Positions 52,273 through 64,000 are shown, numbered from the stretch's first letter. The stretch: 64,000 nt of DNA from Cladosporium sp. IMV 00045 (GCA_001931905.2 MSJI02000694.1:1-64000); one strand, 5' to 3'. Numbers and translations: made by a program. Notes: generated by a model from the letters alone, not told the origin.

Positions 52273-53967
52273 ATGGCATCGAAGCACGAGCAGCAAGTCG
52301 CCCAAATCGTTGTCGACAGCCTCTACAATGCCGGTGTGCGAGTCGTCTTCGGCATCCCGGGAGCCAAGGTCGATGCCATCTTCGACACCTTGAGCGATCA
52401 TCCTGAGATCAAGCTCATTGTCTGCCGCCACGAGCAGAATGCTGCTTTCATGGCAGCAGCCACTGGACGCATCACTGGAGTACCCGGCGTCTGCATCGCC
52501 ACCTCAGGTCCAGGAGCAGGCAACCTCACCACCGGTCTTGTGACGGCTACGACAGAAGGTGATCCGGTGGTCGCCATTGTCGGTTCGGTACCCAGACTAC
52601 TCAACACGAAGCATACGCATCAGTCCATGAAGGCTTTGGAAATTCTGGGACCTACAAGCAAGTCTGCCATGAATATCGACGTGGAGGATGTTGCTGCAGA
52701 GATTGTGCTTGCAGCGTTCAGAACGGCGACAACAAGCCCCAAGGGCAGTGCTGTCGTGTCATTGCCCATGGACATCGCATCAGGAAAATCCAAAATCACT
52801 GCCTTCCAGCCGCCAGCCTTCAAGGCGCCGCTCTACGGTCCGGCTCCCCCAGAGAGCATTCACAAGGTTGCACGACTCTTGGAGAGCGCGAAACGGCCAG
52901 TCTTCTTCCTCGGACAGAGGGCTTCAAGCCACATCGTAGTAGAAGCTCTGCACAAGTTCCTCGACAAGCACGCTATCGCAGTCGTGGAGACTTTCCAAGC
53001 CGCAGGAGCTGTATCTGAAGAACTGGCACCGAAGGTCTTCTTCGGTCGTGTTGGTCTCTTCCGCAACCAACTTGGCGACAAGCTTCTGCAAAACTCAGAC
53101 CTCATCGTCACGCTGGGCTACGATCCGACAGAATACGATGCAAGCTCCTGGAACCCTAGCGGCAATCTACCTATTGTTCACGTCGATTACACATCCTGCG
53201 AGTACGGCTCTCACTATCACCCTGATATTGAGCTCCTCGGTTCCGTGCGCGAGACACTGCGAGCACTCACCTCGGAAGTCAAGCACATCAACAATCCACA
53301 AGAAGACCCCTTCTGCCAACAGCTCACCCAAGAAGCCAACGCGCAAATCGAGAAGATCAACTCCACCGGAGCCGTCGCAGGTGCTCCAGTCCATCCACTC
53401 CAATTCGTGTCCGCCCTCCAAGCGCGCGTCTCGCCCTCTACGACCGTGACCTGCGACGTCGGCACAGTCTACATCTACATCATGCGCCACTACCGCGCCT
53501 ACCAACCCAGGAGACTCTTATGCAGCAACGGACAACAGACTCTCGGCGTCGGTATGCCCTGGGCGATCGCCGCATCTCTGAGCCAAGAGCCTCCCTGCTC
53601 GGAGAAAGTGGTCTCTCTCTCCGGCGACGGCGGCTTCATGTTCAGCGTGCAAGAGCTGTCGACCGCCGTGCAGCAGCGCTGCAACATCACGCACTTCATC
53701 TGGAACGACGAGGCGTTCAACATGGTCGAATTCCAGGAGGAGATGAAGTACGGCCGCTCCTCTGGCATTCACCTTGGAGGAGTGGATTTCGTCAAGTTGG
53801 CGGAGTCGTTCGGCGCGAAGGGCTTCCGCGTTCACGAGGCGGGAGAGCTGGAGCGTGTCATGGAAGAGGCGCTGGCGTACGAGGGCGTCGCGTTGGTGGA
53901 TGTTAGGATCGATTATAGCCACGCGAAGGATTTGGCTGGCAACTTGATCCAGGATAGCGTTGGTTAG
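52273..53967 (+). CDS. Acetolactate synthase, AlsS-type, copy 2
   Basis: An intronless gene of 564 residues, with about ten substitutions from copy 1, several clustered at residues 345-370 (EDPFCQQLTQ against DDPLCQKLNQ). The catalytic Glu54, the GDGG thiamine-diphosphate motif and the downstream WND are unchanged. It makes 2-acetolactate from pyruvate by family inference. The cluster of changes lies in a linker between the central and C-terminal domains, where drift is tolerated. Confidence 0.87.
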   Translation: MASKHEQQVAQIVVDSLYNAGVRVVFGIPGAKVDAIFDTLSDHPEIKLIVCRHEQNAAFMAAATGRITGVPGVCIATSGPGAGNLTTGLVTATTEGDPVVAIVGSVPRLLNTKHTHQSMKALEILGPTSKSAMNIDVEDVAAEIVLAAFRTATTSPKGSAVVSLPMDIASGKSKITAFQPPAFKAPLYGPAPPESIHKVARLLESAKRPVFFLGQRASSHIVVEALHKFLDKHAIAVVETFQAAGAVSEELAPKVFFGRVGLFRNQLGDKLLQNSDLIVTLGYDPTEYDASSWNPSGNLPIVHVDYTSCEYGSHYHPDIELLGSVRETLRALTSEVKHINNPQEDPFCQQLTQEANAQIEKINSTGAVAGAPVHPLQFVSALQARVSPSTTVTCDVGTVYIYIMRHYRAYQPRRLLCSNGQQTLGVGMPWAIAASLSQEPPCSEKVVSLSGDGGFMFSVQELSTAVQQRCNITHFIWNDEAFNMVEFQEEMKYGRSSGIHLGGVDFVKLAESFGAKGFRVHEAGELERVMEEALAYEGVALVDVRIDYSHAKDLAGNLIQDSVG

Positions 53968-55094
53968 GGTTGGCTGAGGTTCGGAAAGTCAGCTGATTCA
54001 TGAAGAGTGTTTTGGCGTTCTTTTGGGGGGTTACGAGGAAAAGGATAGTCTCGTTAATGATCATGAGAGTAATGACCTGCTAACATTAACGTTTGCCTTT
54101 GGCGATCTCTTCAACTGCTAAGGGCCAAGCTGTTGTGGAATTTGTAATGTCACGAACTGTGATCTCAACCGTTGCCATCCTGTAGAAAACCCGGCTGCAA
54201 ATCACAGATAGATATTAGCCGTTCATGAGCCCTAACCTGGTACATCGAAATCAAGTACTTCTGTAGTGAGATGCAATGCAACATGCTTCCATTGAGTGGC
54301 CATCAACGTTCCAGCCAGGCAACCTAGAGATGCGATTCGACAACACAGCGACCACACACCACCCCAAGCCCGTATACCTTCCAAGCCCTACATACGAGCC
54401 AAATCGATAAATATCTATCCAACCGTTCATCATATCTAGCCACATGTCCCCCGCATCCAAGACCTTTTTCCCCACAACCCGACCCTGCACATGCATACAA
54501 GTAGACAACCTCTCAGCCGCTTAAGCATACACCTCGAGCACGGCCACGGTCGAAATAGCACCCTCTCACCACTCAGCTCGTCGAACAAACAAGTGAGATT
54601 CTCTTGGTAGACGCCGTGCGGCACTCCCACCTACTTAACCGGGCCATGTTGGACGCCGGAGAATGAGGTTAAACGAAAGAGCAACAACCCCAGTACTCGT
54701 CTAGCTAGCCCCGCAAAATGTTCCACGAATGGCGCAGGACACTACACATGCACGTTGGCTATACACGGGCCGGTACTCCTAGTTTTCCATGCGAACTGCG
54801 AACACACACTGCAGAATCGAACCATTTGGCGAGCCTTTTTCACGTCTTTGACGCGAGCATTTAACCAATACGTGTCACACGCTCACGGGTAGCAATGGTT
54901 CGAGCGCCACACAGGCACGTCGTCCATCCTGCATTGGCAGAGCTGCAAGGCGAGGTTCTCGCTCCCGCACATTGATGAAAGGCATATAAACCACCGCCCG
55001 TTGGCGGTCCCTTTCCAACAATCCCGCGTCCCAGCCCTTTACAGACGATCCATATCCCGCCATCAGAGGCAATTGCTGCTGATCGCATTCCATC
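53968..55094. other. Intergenic, promoter of the MFS transporter gene, copy 2
   Basis: Colinear with 33006-34132. No gene seen; regulatory motif listed separately. Confidence 0.6.
54984..55008 (+). promoter_or_regulatory. TATA-like box with ACCGCC-N4-GGCGGT inverted repeat, copy 2
   Basis: ATATAAA at 54984-54990 and the inverted repeat at 54993-55008 are unchanged from copy 1. The box lies 105 bp before the ATG. Bases on both sides differ between copies, which suggests constraint on the element. Confidence 0.45.
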
Positions 55095-57054
55095 ATGGCC
55101 TCGGAAAAGAGGGACGACCCCAGCTCGCTCCGGGTCGAAGCCACGGACCAGGACCTCAAGCACTACGAGAATGTCGACATCCACGACAAAGCGCTCAACG
55201 CGAGCGCCATGGAAGCGACCGCGCAGGAGCACAGCGTGGGCTTCATCCAGGGCTTTAAGACGTACAAGCGCGCGGCGTTCTGGTCGTTTCGTAGGTTGAC
55301 AACACTCTTGGTGAACGTGCCGATGAGACGAAAGAGACGTGTGCTGATTCGAAGGGTGCCTCCCGCAAAACAGTCATCTCCATGACGGTCATCATGGAAG
55401 GGTACGACGTGACGCTGCTCGGCAGCTTCTACGGCTACCCCATGTTCCGCAACAAGTACGGCGAGTGGTTGAACGAAGAGAGCGGCAACCAGATCTCCAG
55501 CACCTGGCAGCAGCGCTTCAACTGCCTGGCCGCCGTGGCGAATATCGTCGGCGCTCTGATGAACGGCTGGGCGACTGCGCGCTGGGGCCACCGGAAGGTG
55601 CTCATCGTCTCGCTCTTCTGGCTGTCGGCGTTCATTTTCGTCGTCTTCTTCGCGCCGAATATTGAGGTTATGCTGGTCGGTCAGGTGTTTTGTAATGTCC
55701 CTTGGGGTGTTTTTGCGACCACGGGCCCGTCGTATGCTGCGGAGGTTACGCCGCTGGCTATTCGCGGTTACTTGACCGCTTACATTAACTTGTGCTGGGT
55801 TATTGGACAGTTCTTGAGTGCCCTGATTCTCAATGCGCTGGTTGATAACAAGACGGAGTGGAGTTACAGGATTCCGTTCGCTTTGCAGGTAAGCAGCCTC
55901 GATCATGCCCTGCCTCACAATGTGAATCGCCGTCGTGATCGGGATTGTGTTTGGTCAGTCGATCAGGACATACTGACTTTGCACAGTGGATCTGGCCAGT
56001 CCCGCTCGCTTTGGCAGCTTACCTCGCGCCCGAATCGCCATGGTTCCTGGTACGACAGAACCGGCTCGAGGACGCCAAAAAGTCGCTCAAGCGACTCTCC
56101 GAACCCGAGCACAACATCAACTACGACAACGCCGTCGCTCTCATGGTGCACACAGACAAGCTCGAGCAGGAAGAGCGAGCCGGCGCCACCTACTGGGACG
56201 CCTTGCGAGGAACAAATCTCCGCCGCACAGAGATTGCTTGCATGGCGTTCATGTCGCACATCACGAACGGCGGTGCTCTCTGCTACAGTGGCAGTTTCTT
56301 CTTCCAGCAGGTTGGTATTGCTGACAACGTCGCTTATGCTATCACTCTCGGCGGTAAGGGACTTTGCTTCGTGGGAACCATCTTGTCTTGGTTCTACATT
56401 CACCGGTTCGGCCGTCGTACCATCTGGCTGTTCGGTTTCGCTACGCTGACTGCGATTCTCTGGACTATCGGCTTCCTCTCGCTGCCGAACCAGAATCTGC
56501 CGCTCGGCTGGGGTCAGTCTCTACTTTGCGTTATCTGGCTGGGCGTGTATTCGATGTCTGTCGGACCGATCGTCTACACTGTCGTCGCTGAGATTGGCTC
56601 GACCCGTCTGCGCACTCAGACGGTAGTCTTAGGTCGTAGTGTCTACTACTTCGGCAACATCATCTTCGGCGGCATCCTGCAGCCTAAGTTCATGTCGCCT
56701 GGCGACTGGAACCTCAAAGGGAAAACGGTAGGATACTCTCACCCCGATCGAATGCCAATCTGCGGTGGCTGACCATGACCAGGCTTTCTTCTGGGCTGTC
56801 CTCGCGACATTGACACTGACCTGGGGATACTTCCGTCTTCCCGAGACGAAGGACAGGACGTTTGGTGAAATGGACATTCTCGTAAGTTGCCTCGCGATGA
56901 AGGTAGTCTCTCACCCAGGCGCTGACCGTCTCTGCAGTTCCAGAAGGGTGTGTCGGCACGAAAGACGGCGAAGGCTACGGTCACAGAGGAGGACGTGAAC
57001 CTGACCAAACACGCTGACACCAGTGAGCCTGTGCGTGAGAAGACGAGCGAGTAG
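55095..57054 (+). CDS. MFS sugar transporter, alpha-glucoside/maltose permease-like, copy 2
   Basis: Exons 55095-55290, 55374-55888, 55987-56727, 56783-56881 and 56938-57054; 555 residues. All exon lengths equal copy 1 while introns differ in length (83 against 77 nt for intron 1, 98 against 99 for intron 2). About eight to ten residues differ (for example FLSLPNQNLPLGWG against FLALPNQNNPLSWG in an external loop). MFS landmarks are intact. Probably a plasma-membrane proton symporter; whether the loop changes alter specificity is unknown. Confidence 0.9.
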
Positions 57055-58157
57055 TTGCGATCTCTGCTGTTATGTTATGCTCCTGTTGACCTCGACATCG
57101 GAGTTTGGTCCGTTGCTGCATTGCCCTAGGAACGCATGTAGGCGATGTCTCGGAGGGAGCGGTCGAGGGCAACACTAGAATGAAATGTTACGGCCTTCTG
57201 AACCGAAGATATAGCATGAAAGCAATGTCACGAGAGCCGCGTAAGACAGTACGCCTCATCCGGTCCAGGACGTGCTTCCAGAAGTCTTGCCGAAGATGGC
57301 ACGAGGTAGGAGGGCTCGTTTGATGACAGAATTGCCAAATTGCTATTCTCTGCAGACCGCGTGCGAGTGCAGAAGTCCCGTCTACTACGCCGCAATGCTT
57401 CCACTGCTGCGAAAGGCGGTGAAGAAGTAGTAGTCACGATGAATAGAGAACGATAATCACGCGTCGCAGAGGAACAGGAGTGCAAGCAAGGTGGAAAGCA
57501 AGGACAAAACTCGCCCGAACGATGTCCTAGTTGGAGCCGAAGAGAAGAACTCTATTTTGCAACTATCAAAACAAGCCAGACAAAACTCAGGTCATATCTC
57601 GATCCATTCCCCCAATAAAAAGTCTGGCTAGTTTTGAGGCAGACTTTTCGTTACGACGTCAGGCCATGCACTCCACAAAAGGCAATGTGGAGTCTGCATG
57701 TAGCTCTGTGCGGGGGTCATCATCGAGTCTCTCATCCTCGGCAAGCTTCGTTTTCGTCCGAACTCTGCTAAGTAAGGTACTGTAGCTGCCAGACGATTGC
57801 TACTGGGGTTTAACATGGCCTCGGGGACTGAGAAAAGATACGTAGATCGTCGTCCTAAGGTTTGGTCTCCGAGCTCCAGCCCAAAATTACTGTTCTAATC
57901 GCGCTTTCGTCACTTGACAAAAACTACCTCACTCACTACTCACGCCAGTGCCTCTGCCATCCCCGTCTCGTCTTTACGGACGGACTTACATTTCCCTCAG
58001 CCACTTCTCGTCTAATAGCCTCGGTCTTTACGCGCCTCCAATTGCAGCTCCCATTCATACATCGTACATCTTGCATCTTCCATTCCTTTCGACCTATGTT
58101 TTGTCTACTTCTCACCTGACATTAGTCCTTCCTCACAGCTACACCTCTTAGCCCAAC
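57055..58157. other. Intergenic, copy 2 (MFS to CoA ligase)
   Basis: Colinear with 36089-37193, with indels. No gene seen; pyrimidine-rich sequence precedes the start codon. Confidence 0.55.
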
Positions 58158-59994
58158 ATGCCTTTCTCCCCTCCATCATGGGTTCCAGCCCTCCCAGACA
58201 TCCCCAGCCATATCTCACTAGAGCAGTTCATGTTCGATGAGAACTACGGTCGCTATCCACTAGGCTACTCCAACGCGCCGTTTCAATGCGCTCTTTCAGG
58301 AAAACAGCACAGCTTCCTTGACGTGAAAGAGCGCGTCGACTACCTTGCAAGAGCACTAGGCAAAGAGCTTGGCTTCAAGCCGAACGAGGGATCAGAATGG
58401 GACAAGACGATCGCCGTCTTCAGTGTCAACACCATCGACTACCTGCCTCTCTGCTGGGCGACACACAAGCTGGGCGGTATTTTGACCGCCGCGAACGCCG
58501 CGTACAGCGCTGGAGATCTCGAGTTCCAGCTGAAACATTCCGGAGCAAAGGCCATCTTCACAAGTGCATTGCAGCTGCAGACCACCAAGGAGGCCTGTGC
58601 TAAAGCCGGAATTCCACCAGAGAGGATTTACATTCTGCCTATTCCGGACCAGATCGCAGGAGGCATCTCTACCACTGGCTATAAGACCATCGAAGACTTC
58701 ATCGCTGAAGGCTCAAAGCTCCCCAAGCTTGAGCCATTGAACTGGAAAGAGGGCGACAATGCCAAAAAAGTGGCATTCCTATGCTACAGCAGTGGAACCT
58801 CGGGCCTACCCAAGGGCGTGATGATCTCGCACCGGAACGTCATCGCCAACACCCTCCAGATGCGAGCGAAAGAGCAATCAAGCCGAGACAAGCTCAAAGC
58901 AAAGCACAACATCGCCGAATGGACCGAGAACTGTCTAGGCCTGCTACCTTTGTCGCACATCTACGGCCTCATCGTGATCGCCCACGTTGGACCCTACCGA
59001 GGCGACGGCGTCGTCGTTCTCCCCAAATACGACTTCCAACTCCTCCTCCAATCCATCCAAGACTACAAGATCGCCATGCTCTACCTCGTCCCGCCCATGA
59101 TCATCCACCTCACCAACGCCAAAGACATCGCGAAGAAATACGACCTTTCCTCCGTCCACGGCTGCTTCACCGGCGCGGCTCCTCTGGGCAAAGAAACCGC
59201 CGAAGAGCTGCAATCCATGTTCCCCAGCTGGGACATCCGCCAAGGCTACGGTCTGACCGAGACCGCCACCGTCGTCTGCGCGACAGTGCCAGGCGACATT
59301 TGGTTCGGCAGCTCTGGCAGCTTACTCCCCGGTGTGAAAGCGCGCATCGTCACGATCGAAGGCAACGAAATCACCGGCTACGACCAGCCCGGTGAGCTCT
59401 GGGTGCAAAGCCCCTCGGTGACTCTGGGGTACTTGAAGAACGACAAAGCGACGCAAGAAACTTTCGTCGACGAGCAGGACGGCAGGTACATGCGCACGGG
59501 AGACGAGGCGGTGGTCCGCAAGAGCCCGGCCGGGCACGAGCACATCTTCATCGTCGACCGCATCAAAGAGTGAGTCCACCACCCCACCGAAGATAAACAC
59601 CATCCAAATCCCAAACCCAACTAACCGAACCTCACCCCCATCCAGACTCATCAAAGTAAAAGGCATGCAAGTCGCGCCCGCCGAGCTGGAAGCGCACCTT
59701 CTCACCCACCCGGCCGTCAGCGACTGCGTGGTGATCGGCGTGCCATCCGACCGCGAAGGCGAAGTCCCCAAAGCTTTCGTTGTGAAAGCTCCCGGCTCGA
59801 TTGAAGAAAGCGACGCGCTCGTCAAGCGCCAGATTACCAAGCACGTCGAGCAGCATAAGAGTAATCACAAATGGCTGCGTGGCGGGGTGGAGTTTATCGA
59901 TGTCGTGCCGAAGAGTCCGTCGGGTAAGATTTTGAGGCGCATGATGAGGGATCAGGAGAGGGAGAAGGCGAAGAAACAGGGGGCGAAGTTGTAG
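58158..59994 (+). CDS. 4-coumarate-CoA ligase-like AMP-forming enzyme, peroxisomal, copy 2
   Basis: Exons 58158-59569 and 59646-59994, intron 59570-59645 (76 nt, against 86 in copy 1); 586 residues. Only about three conservative changes from copy 1 (GGILTAAN, ERIYILP, NWKEGD), although many silent sites differ. The adenylation motifs, catalytic lysine and C-terminal AKL peroxisomal signal are retained. This is the most conserved protein pair of the block, implying a constrained function. Confidence 0.9.
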
Positions 59995-60840
59995 TTGCTT
60001 CTCTTTCTTGTTATTACTGTACAGGATTGTTTTGGCGTGGGATTTCCAGCGAGGATCTTGCGGTTGGAATATTTGCAAGTCTTTTCAGATGATACGAAGA
60101 CATCAGGCATTGATGTGCCGAATCTATTTTGCGCCATTTTGCACATAATGAACTGCTCAAGCCAACGCCATAGCAATTCCGAGTCTGGACACCGGCGGCA
60201 TGTGAGAGACGTATTCCGTCCAGATAACAGCGTCATTGTTCAGACATCTGCGTTCGAGGCAAGTGTAAGCGTATCCTGTGCGTTTGCGGTTAATTCTCAT
60301 CAAGTCACTTTGCCCGTGGCCGCGTTAATTTTATCTGCCAACTCACATTTCACTTCCATTTCCTGGTCTGAGTGATGAGTGGCTCACGGAAATGGTCAAT
60401 CCAACTGCTAGGAAAAATGCCGCAACACAGAAAAGCAGCCTCCTTCTTGAGCTGAAGGATTCATAAAGGGCTAATCGAGCATTAAGCGATAGATAATGCA
60501 AGCATGCAAGCATGCGAAGCTTCCATACCTCATCGACCCACTTTGAACTCCGCACCTGCGGACTTCACTTGATATGCCTTCGTTATCGCCTTCGAAGTGG
60601 TTTCGCCATCCATCTAACAACACATATCTTTGCTATTTGAAATTCCGGGATCACGCAATATCTCATTCCGATTCCGCTGTCAAGGTGTTATAGCTCTCCA
60701 AATCATCCAGAAATCATTCTGACTGCCCATAACCAGACATACAAATATACATCACAGCATCTGACCGTCTTGATACTTTACCATCTCCCGGCAAGACCGC
60801 ACCTCAGACCTCACCACGTACCTTGAAAATCATCTCGACA
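59995..60840. other. Intergenic, copy 2 (CoA ligase to FAD oxidase)
   Basis: 846 bp, diverged from 39041-39781. A plus-strand frame of 126 codons (59995-60375) is not present in copy 1. Nothing recognised. Confidence 0.5.
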
Positions 60841-62390
60841 ATGGCTCGTACGATCCCAGACATGCCCAAGCTTGGGCAGCCAGCATCTCTGCCAAATCCA
60901 AAATCCACGGACTCCTTCTGGCACACCGAGCCATCGCCACTGCTTCTCGGCCATCGATCGACGAGAGAACTGCCGGCTACTGCCGATGTCGTGATCATTG
61001 GCAGTGGAATATCAGGCTCCAGCATTGCCCGACACATTCTGAAAGAAGATGGTGGCGCAAGCACGAACTCTTCTGGCCAGCGTCCTGACGTAGTCATGCT
61101 AGAGGCCAGAGAGGCATGCTGGGGCGCTACAGGACGAGTGAGTCCATTACCTGACCATCCCAACCTACCATGAAACGTTCGCTAACCAATCCATCCCAGA
61201 ACGGAGGCCACTGCCAACCCATCTTCTTCGAATACCCCGACAACCCCGAAATCGGCTTCTTCGAGCTGCGCAACTGGCACACCCTCAAATCCGAAATCGA
61301 GTCCAACAACATCTCCTGCGAATGGGTCGCCCAGCCCGGCGTGCGAGGCATCTACAGCGAAGCGAAATTCGCCCAAGCAAAAGCCGCCGTCGAAACCGTC
61401 AAGCGAACCACGCCCGAGCTGGGCGACATGATGCAATTCATCACCGACCCCGCCGAGCTGGCCAAATACCACCACCCCAAAGCCCAGGGCGCCGTGGTGA
61501 CCAGCGTCGCCGCGCGCGTCTGGCCGTACAAGTTCGTCGCGCACATTCTGCAAGAGCTCCTCACCTCAGACCAGCTGCGCGGGTCCTTCAACCTGCAAAC
61601 CCTCACGCCCGCAGAGCGCATCTCCCCCTCGTCCGACGGCAAGAAATGGCTCGTCTCCACGCCCCGCGGCACCATCGAGGCGAAAACCCTCGCCCTCGCC
61701 ACAAACGCCTACACTTCCCACCTCCTCCCCTCCTACTCCGACCTGATCATCCCCTGCCGCGGACAAATGAGCGCCCTGCAACCCCCACCCTCCCTCTCCA
61801 CGCCGTCCAACCGTCTCAAAACCTCGCAAGGCTTCGAAGGCGACGGTCTAGACGACTACCTCATCCAGCGGCCCACGGAGAAAGGCGGGCATCTGATGTT
61901 CGGCGGCGGACGGACTCTCGACGCAAGCTTGAACGTCACCGACGACTCGGTCATATCGCCCGAGACGGCAGCCTACCTGCGTCGCGAACTGCTCGACGCG
62001 TTCCAGCTGCCGGAAAGCGCGGACGAAAAAGCCGAACTGCACGCCGTGCGCGAATGGACGGGCATCATGGGTTTCTCGCGCGACGAGGTGCCCTGGGTCG
62101 GGCCCGTGGAGGGGAAGGAGGGGGTTTTCGTCTCGGCCGGTTTCACCGGGCATGGGATGCCGAATACGTGGCTTTGCGGGAAGGCTGTGGCGGGGATGGT
62201 GCTGGGGTACTTGCAGGGGGAGGTTGGGACGGAGGTTTTGGAGAGGGCGAGGAAGGAGACCGGGTTGCCTGGGGTTTATGCCACGGGAAGAGAGAGGGTG
62301 GGGAGGGCGATGGAGGGGGAGAGTGTGGAGGTTAGGGATGGGAGGGAGAAGGGACGTGGGGAGAGGATTAGGGAGGAGGCGGCGAGGTGA
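60841..62390 (+). CDS. FAD-dependent oxidoreductase (DAO family), copy 2
   Basis: Exons 60841-61137 and 61200-62390, intron 61138-61199 (GTGAGT...TCCCAG); 495 residues. It retains the FAD motif VVIIGSGISGSSIARHIL and the C-terminal AGFTGHGMPNTW segment. It is the most diverged pair in the block, with about 20 substitutions and a two-residue deletion near residue 215. The donor is GTGAGT here and GTAAGT in copy 1. By family it oxidises an amine or amino-acid derivative; the substrate is unknown. Confidence 0.88.
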
Positions 62391-62619
62391 GTGATCGAGA
62401 GTCTGAGAGTGCAAATTTGGTTTGTTTGTAGCTGGTGAAGATGCTCGTGGGATTTTCTTCTCGTTCAAACACTGCATTCGAAGTGATGTAAAAATGCTAG
62501 CATGAGACACCAACACCGACAAAAGCACGACATTCAACACTTGAAAAAAATAGTCGATCATGCGTGTATAAATTTTCAATATCATGGTATCTCTAAACTT
62601 TTCCTGTCTCCTCCCCTAC

Positions 62620-64000
62620 CTACTCAGCCTTAAAAACCAATCCCACACCATCATCACCCGCCGTAACAATCGCCGCGCCACCACCACCCTGCGCAAAGCC
62701 CAGGACACCGCCGCCCTCACCACCACCCCTGTGCCCCTTCAACTCGCTCACCAGCCCCAAATGCGCCGCCGCCGTACCGCCCCTAACATCCCACCTGCGA
62801 ACCACACCATCGTTACCCGCAGACGTGAGCAACCAGTTCCTCTCGCCATCCCTTGACTTGACAAACTCCACCTTGATGACGGCCTCCTCCTCGTGCGCCT
62901 CCTTGATGTGTCTGCGCACGGCGAAGTTGTGCGCCGCGTCGTACAGCGCGATCGAGCCGTCCACGCTACCCGCCGCGAGAAGCGTGAGCGGCGGCTGGCT
63001 GAAATCCAGCGTCTCGACGCCGTCGCTCTGCGCTTGCAGGGAAGCCAGAATCTGACCTGCCTGGCCCGCCGAAGCCGGCGCGCCCTTCGGTCCGCCCGCC
63101 TGCTTCTGTCCGCCTGCTTTGGCGCGCGCGCCCGCGCCGCCTTTGGTGCCCGAAGCAGCGCTGGCGGGCACTGAGAGGCGTGGCAAGCCGATGATGCGGA
63201 TGTGGCCTTCGGCGCCGCCGACGGCGACGATGGCGCCGCCCGGGGAGATGGCGCAGCTGTACAGGCCGCCGTCGACGAAGAAGCGCTCGTCGTCGGATGT
63301 GAGGCCCACGACCGCCTGGCCGGAGGATGGGTCGACGAAGCCGGCCGCGGCGGCGTCGCCGAACGCGTCCCAGACGTACAGGCTGCTGTCTTCGGCGACG
63401 GTGGCGAGCAGCTTGCCGTCGGGCGTCCAGGCGCCGGCGGTGCAGGAGCCCTGGTGCAGGAAGAAGGTTTGCACGATCGTGAGCGGGTTGCTGGGGTCGG
63501 CGGCGTTGACGGTGTAAATCCAGACGCTGCCGTCGTTGGCGCCCAGGGCGAAGGTGTTGGGGTAGTCTGGGTGAGGGCAGGGGAGGAGCCAGTTGATTTC
63601 CTCGACTTCCTTCGCAGTGCCGACCAGATTGGCCGTGCCGGGCGCGGTGGGAGTGTGGTATGCGCTGAGCTTACCCGCAAGTGTGCCCGTGATCACGTAC
63701 TCGCCCTGCGGCAGGGTGAAGCAGACTGCGTTGACGCTCTCGTCCTGGCCCTCGAATTTGGAGAGCGTGTCTTGGCCCTTCCTCTCTCTCGGTTGCGGGT
63801 TCGACTCGTAGCTCTGCGGCAGCAAGGGTTTCTCGGGAGGCGTGGCGTCCCACATGTAGGCGATGTCGTCGCCGCCTCCGGTGACAACGACTTCAGGTCG
63901 AGTGGGGTGCTGGGCGATGCAGAATATGCTGTCCTTGTGGCCTTCGAAGTGGGCGACGCTGTCGTTCTGGATGAGGATTTCCTCGAGCATGCCGTTGTTG
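62620..64000 (-). CDS. SQT1: WD40 ribosome-assembly protein Sqt1, copy 2 (5' end beyond window)
   Basis: The stop codon is at 62620 and the frame is open to the window edge, covering residues 46-505 of the copy 1 protein. About two residues differ (TANLVG and AAAHLG). The acidic N-terminus lies outside the window. All WD repeats are intact, with no stop or frameshift. Confidence 0.88.
   Translation of the reverse strand, partial: NNGMLEEILIQNDSVAHFEGHKDSIFCIAQHPTRPEVVVTGGGDDIAYMWDATPPEKPLLPQSYESNPQPRERKGQDTLSKFEGQDESVNAVCFTLPQGEYVITGTLAGKLSAYHTPTAPGTANLVGTAKEVEEINWLLPCPHPDYPNTFALGANDGSVWIYTVNAADPSNPLTIVQTFFLHQGSCTAGAWTPDGKLLATVAEDSSLYVWDAFGDAAAAGFVDPSSGQAVVGLTSDDERFFVDGGLYSCAISPGGAIVAVGGAEGHIRIIGLPRLSVPASAASGTKGGAGARAKAGGQKQAGGPKGAPASAGQAGQILASLQAQSDGVETLDFSQPPLTLLAAGSVDGSIALYDAAHNFAVRRHIKEAHEEEAVIKVEFVKSRDGERNWLLTSAGNDGVVRRWDVRGGTAAAHLGLVSELKGHRGGGEGGGVLGFAQGGGGAAIVTAGDDGVGLVFKAE

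Larger units (their letters stand above)
44552..64000 (+). repeat. Large duplicated block, copy 2
   Basis: Direct-orientation match to 23440-42948. It begins mid-codon-series in the HET gene at the first base after the N run and continues past the window end inside Sqt1. All nine protein genes and the tRNA are retained. Confidence 0.95.

Noticed and set aside
23440..64000. A true recent tandem duplication or amplified gene cluster
   Set aside because: Both ends of the apparent junction are cut genes at an N run, and the copies are too diverged outside coding sequence for a recent event. Kept as a possibility only.

Overview
This 64 kb window is eukaryotic, from a filamentous or black-yeast-like ascomycete. 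The support is intron-bearing genes (GT-AG introns of about 50-100 nt with CTAAC/CTGAC-type branch sites), a HET-domain protein, a CYP53 benzoate hydroxylase, Sur7, Kre9/Knh-like GPI proteins and a questin-oxidase-like protein. The two-copy arrangement described below fits a Dothideomycete with a duplicated or hybrid genome, for example Hortaea werneckii or a relative. That identification is inference.

Positions 1-23.4 kb occur once. In order: the 5' end of an RD-rich protein gene (minus strand), a TSPO/MBR translocator gene with what looks like a spliceosomal twin intron, a questin-oxidase-like gene, a Sur7/PalI membrane protein, an F-box protein, a conserved fungal protein of unknown function, eIF3d, a PfkB-like/P-loop ATPase/RyR-domain fusion with an apparent frame break, a CYP53 P450 and a CorA-like membrane protein. 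A large gene fusing a J domain to a HET domain (21325-24861) then leads into the repeated block.

From 23440 the sequence occurs twice in the same orientation and gene order. Copy 1 is 23440-42948 and copy 2 is 44552-64000. Each carries the HET protein C-terminus, two Kre9/Knh-like GPI-anchored proteins, tRNA-Ser(GCU), an intronless AlsS-type acetolactate synthase, an alpha-glucoside-type MFS transporter, a peroxisomal 4-coumarate-CoA-ligase-like enzyme, a FAD-dependent amine/amino-acid oxidase and the WD40 ribosome-assembly chaperone Sqt1. Exon positions are conserved, proteins are about 96-99% identical by eye, and intergenic DNA has drifted with many indels. Between the copies lie a DUF4267 protein and the last 79 codons of adenylosuccinate lyase, which is cut by a run of exactly 20 N (44532-44551). 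Copy 2 starts in the middle of the HET gene directly after the N run. The apparent tandem duplication is therefore best read as two homeologous or haplotypic contigs joined by a scaffolder, although a real segmental duplication is not excluded.

The four metabolic genes (acetolactate synthase, sugar transporter, peroxisomal CoA ligase, FAD oxidase) sit side by side on the same strand in both copies and may form a small catabolic cluster. No mobile element, CRISPR array or prokaryotic operon is visible. All identifications come from reading the sequence; no database search was run.
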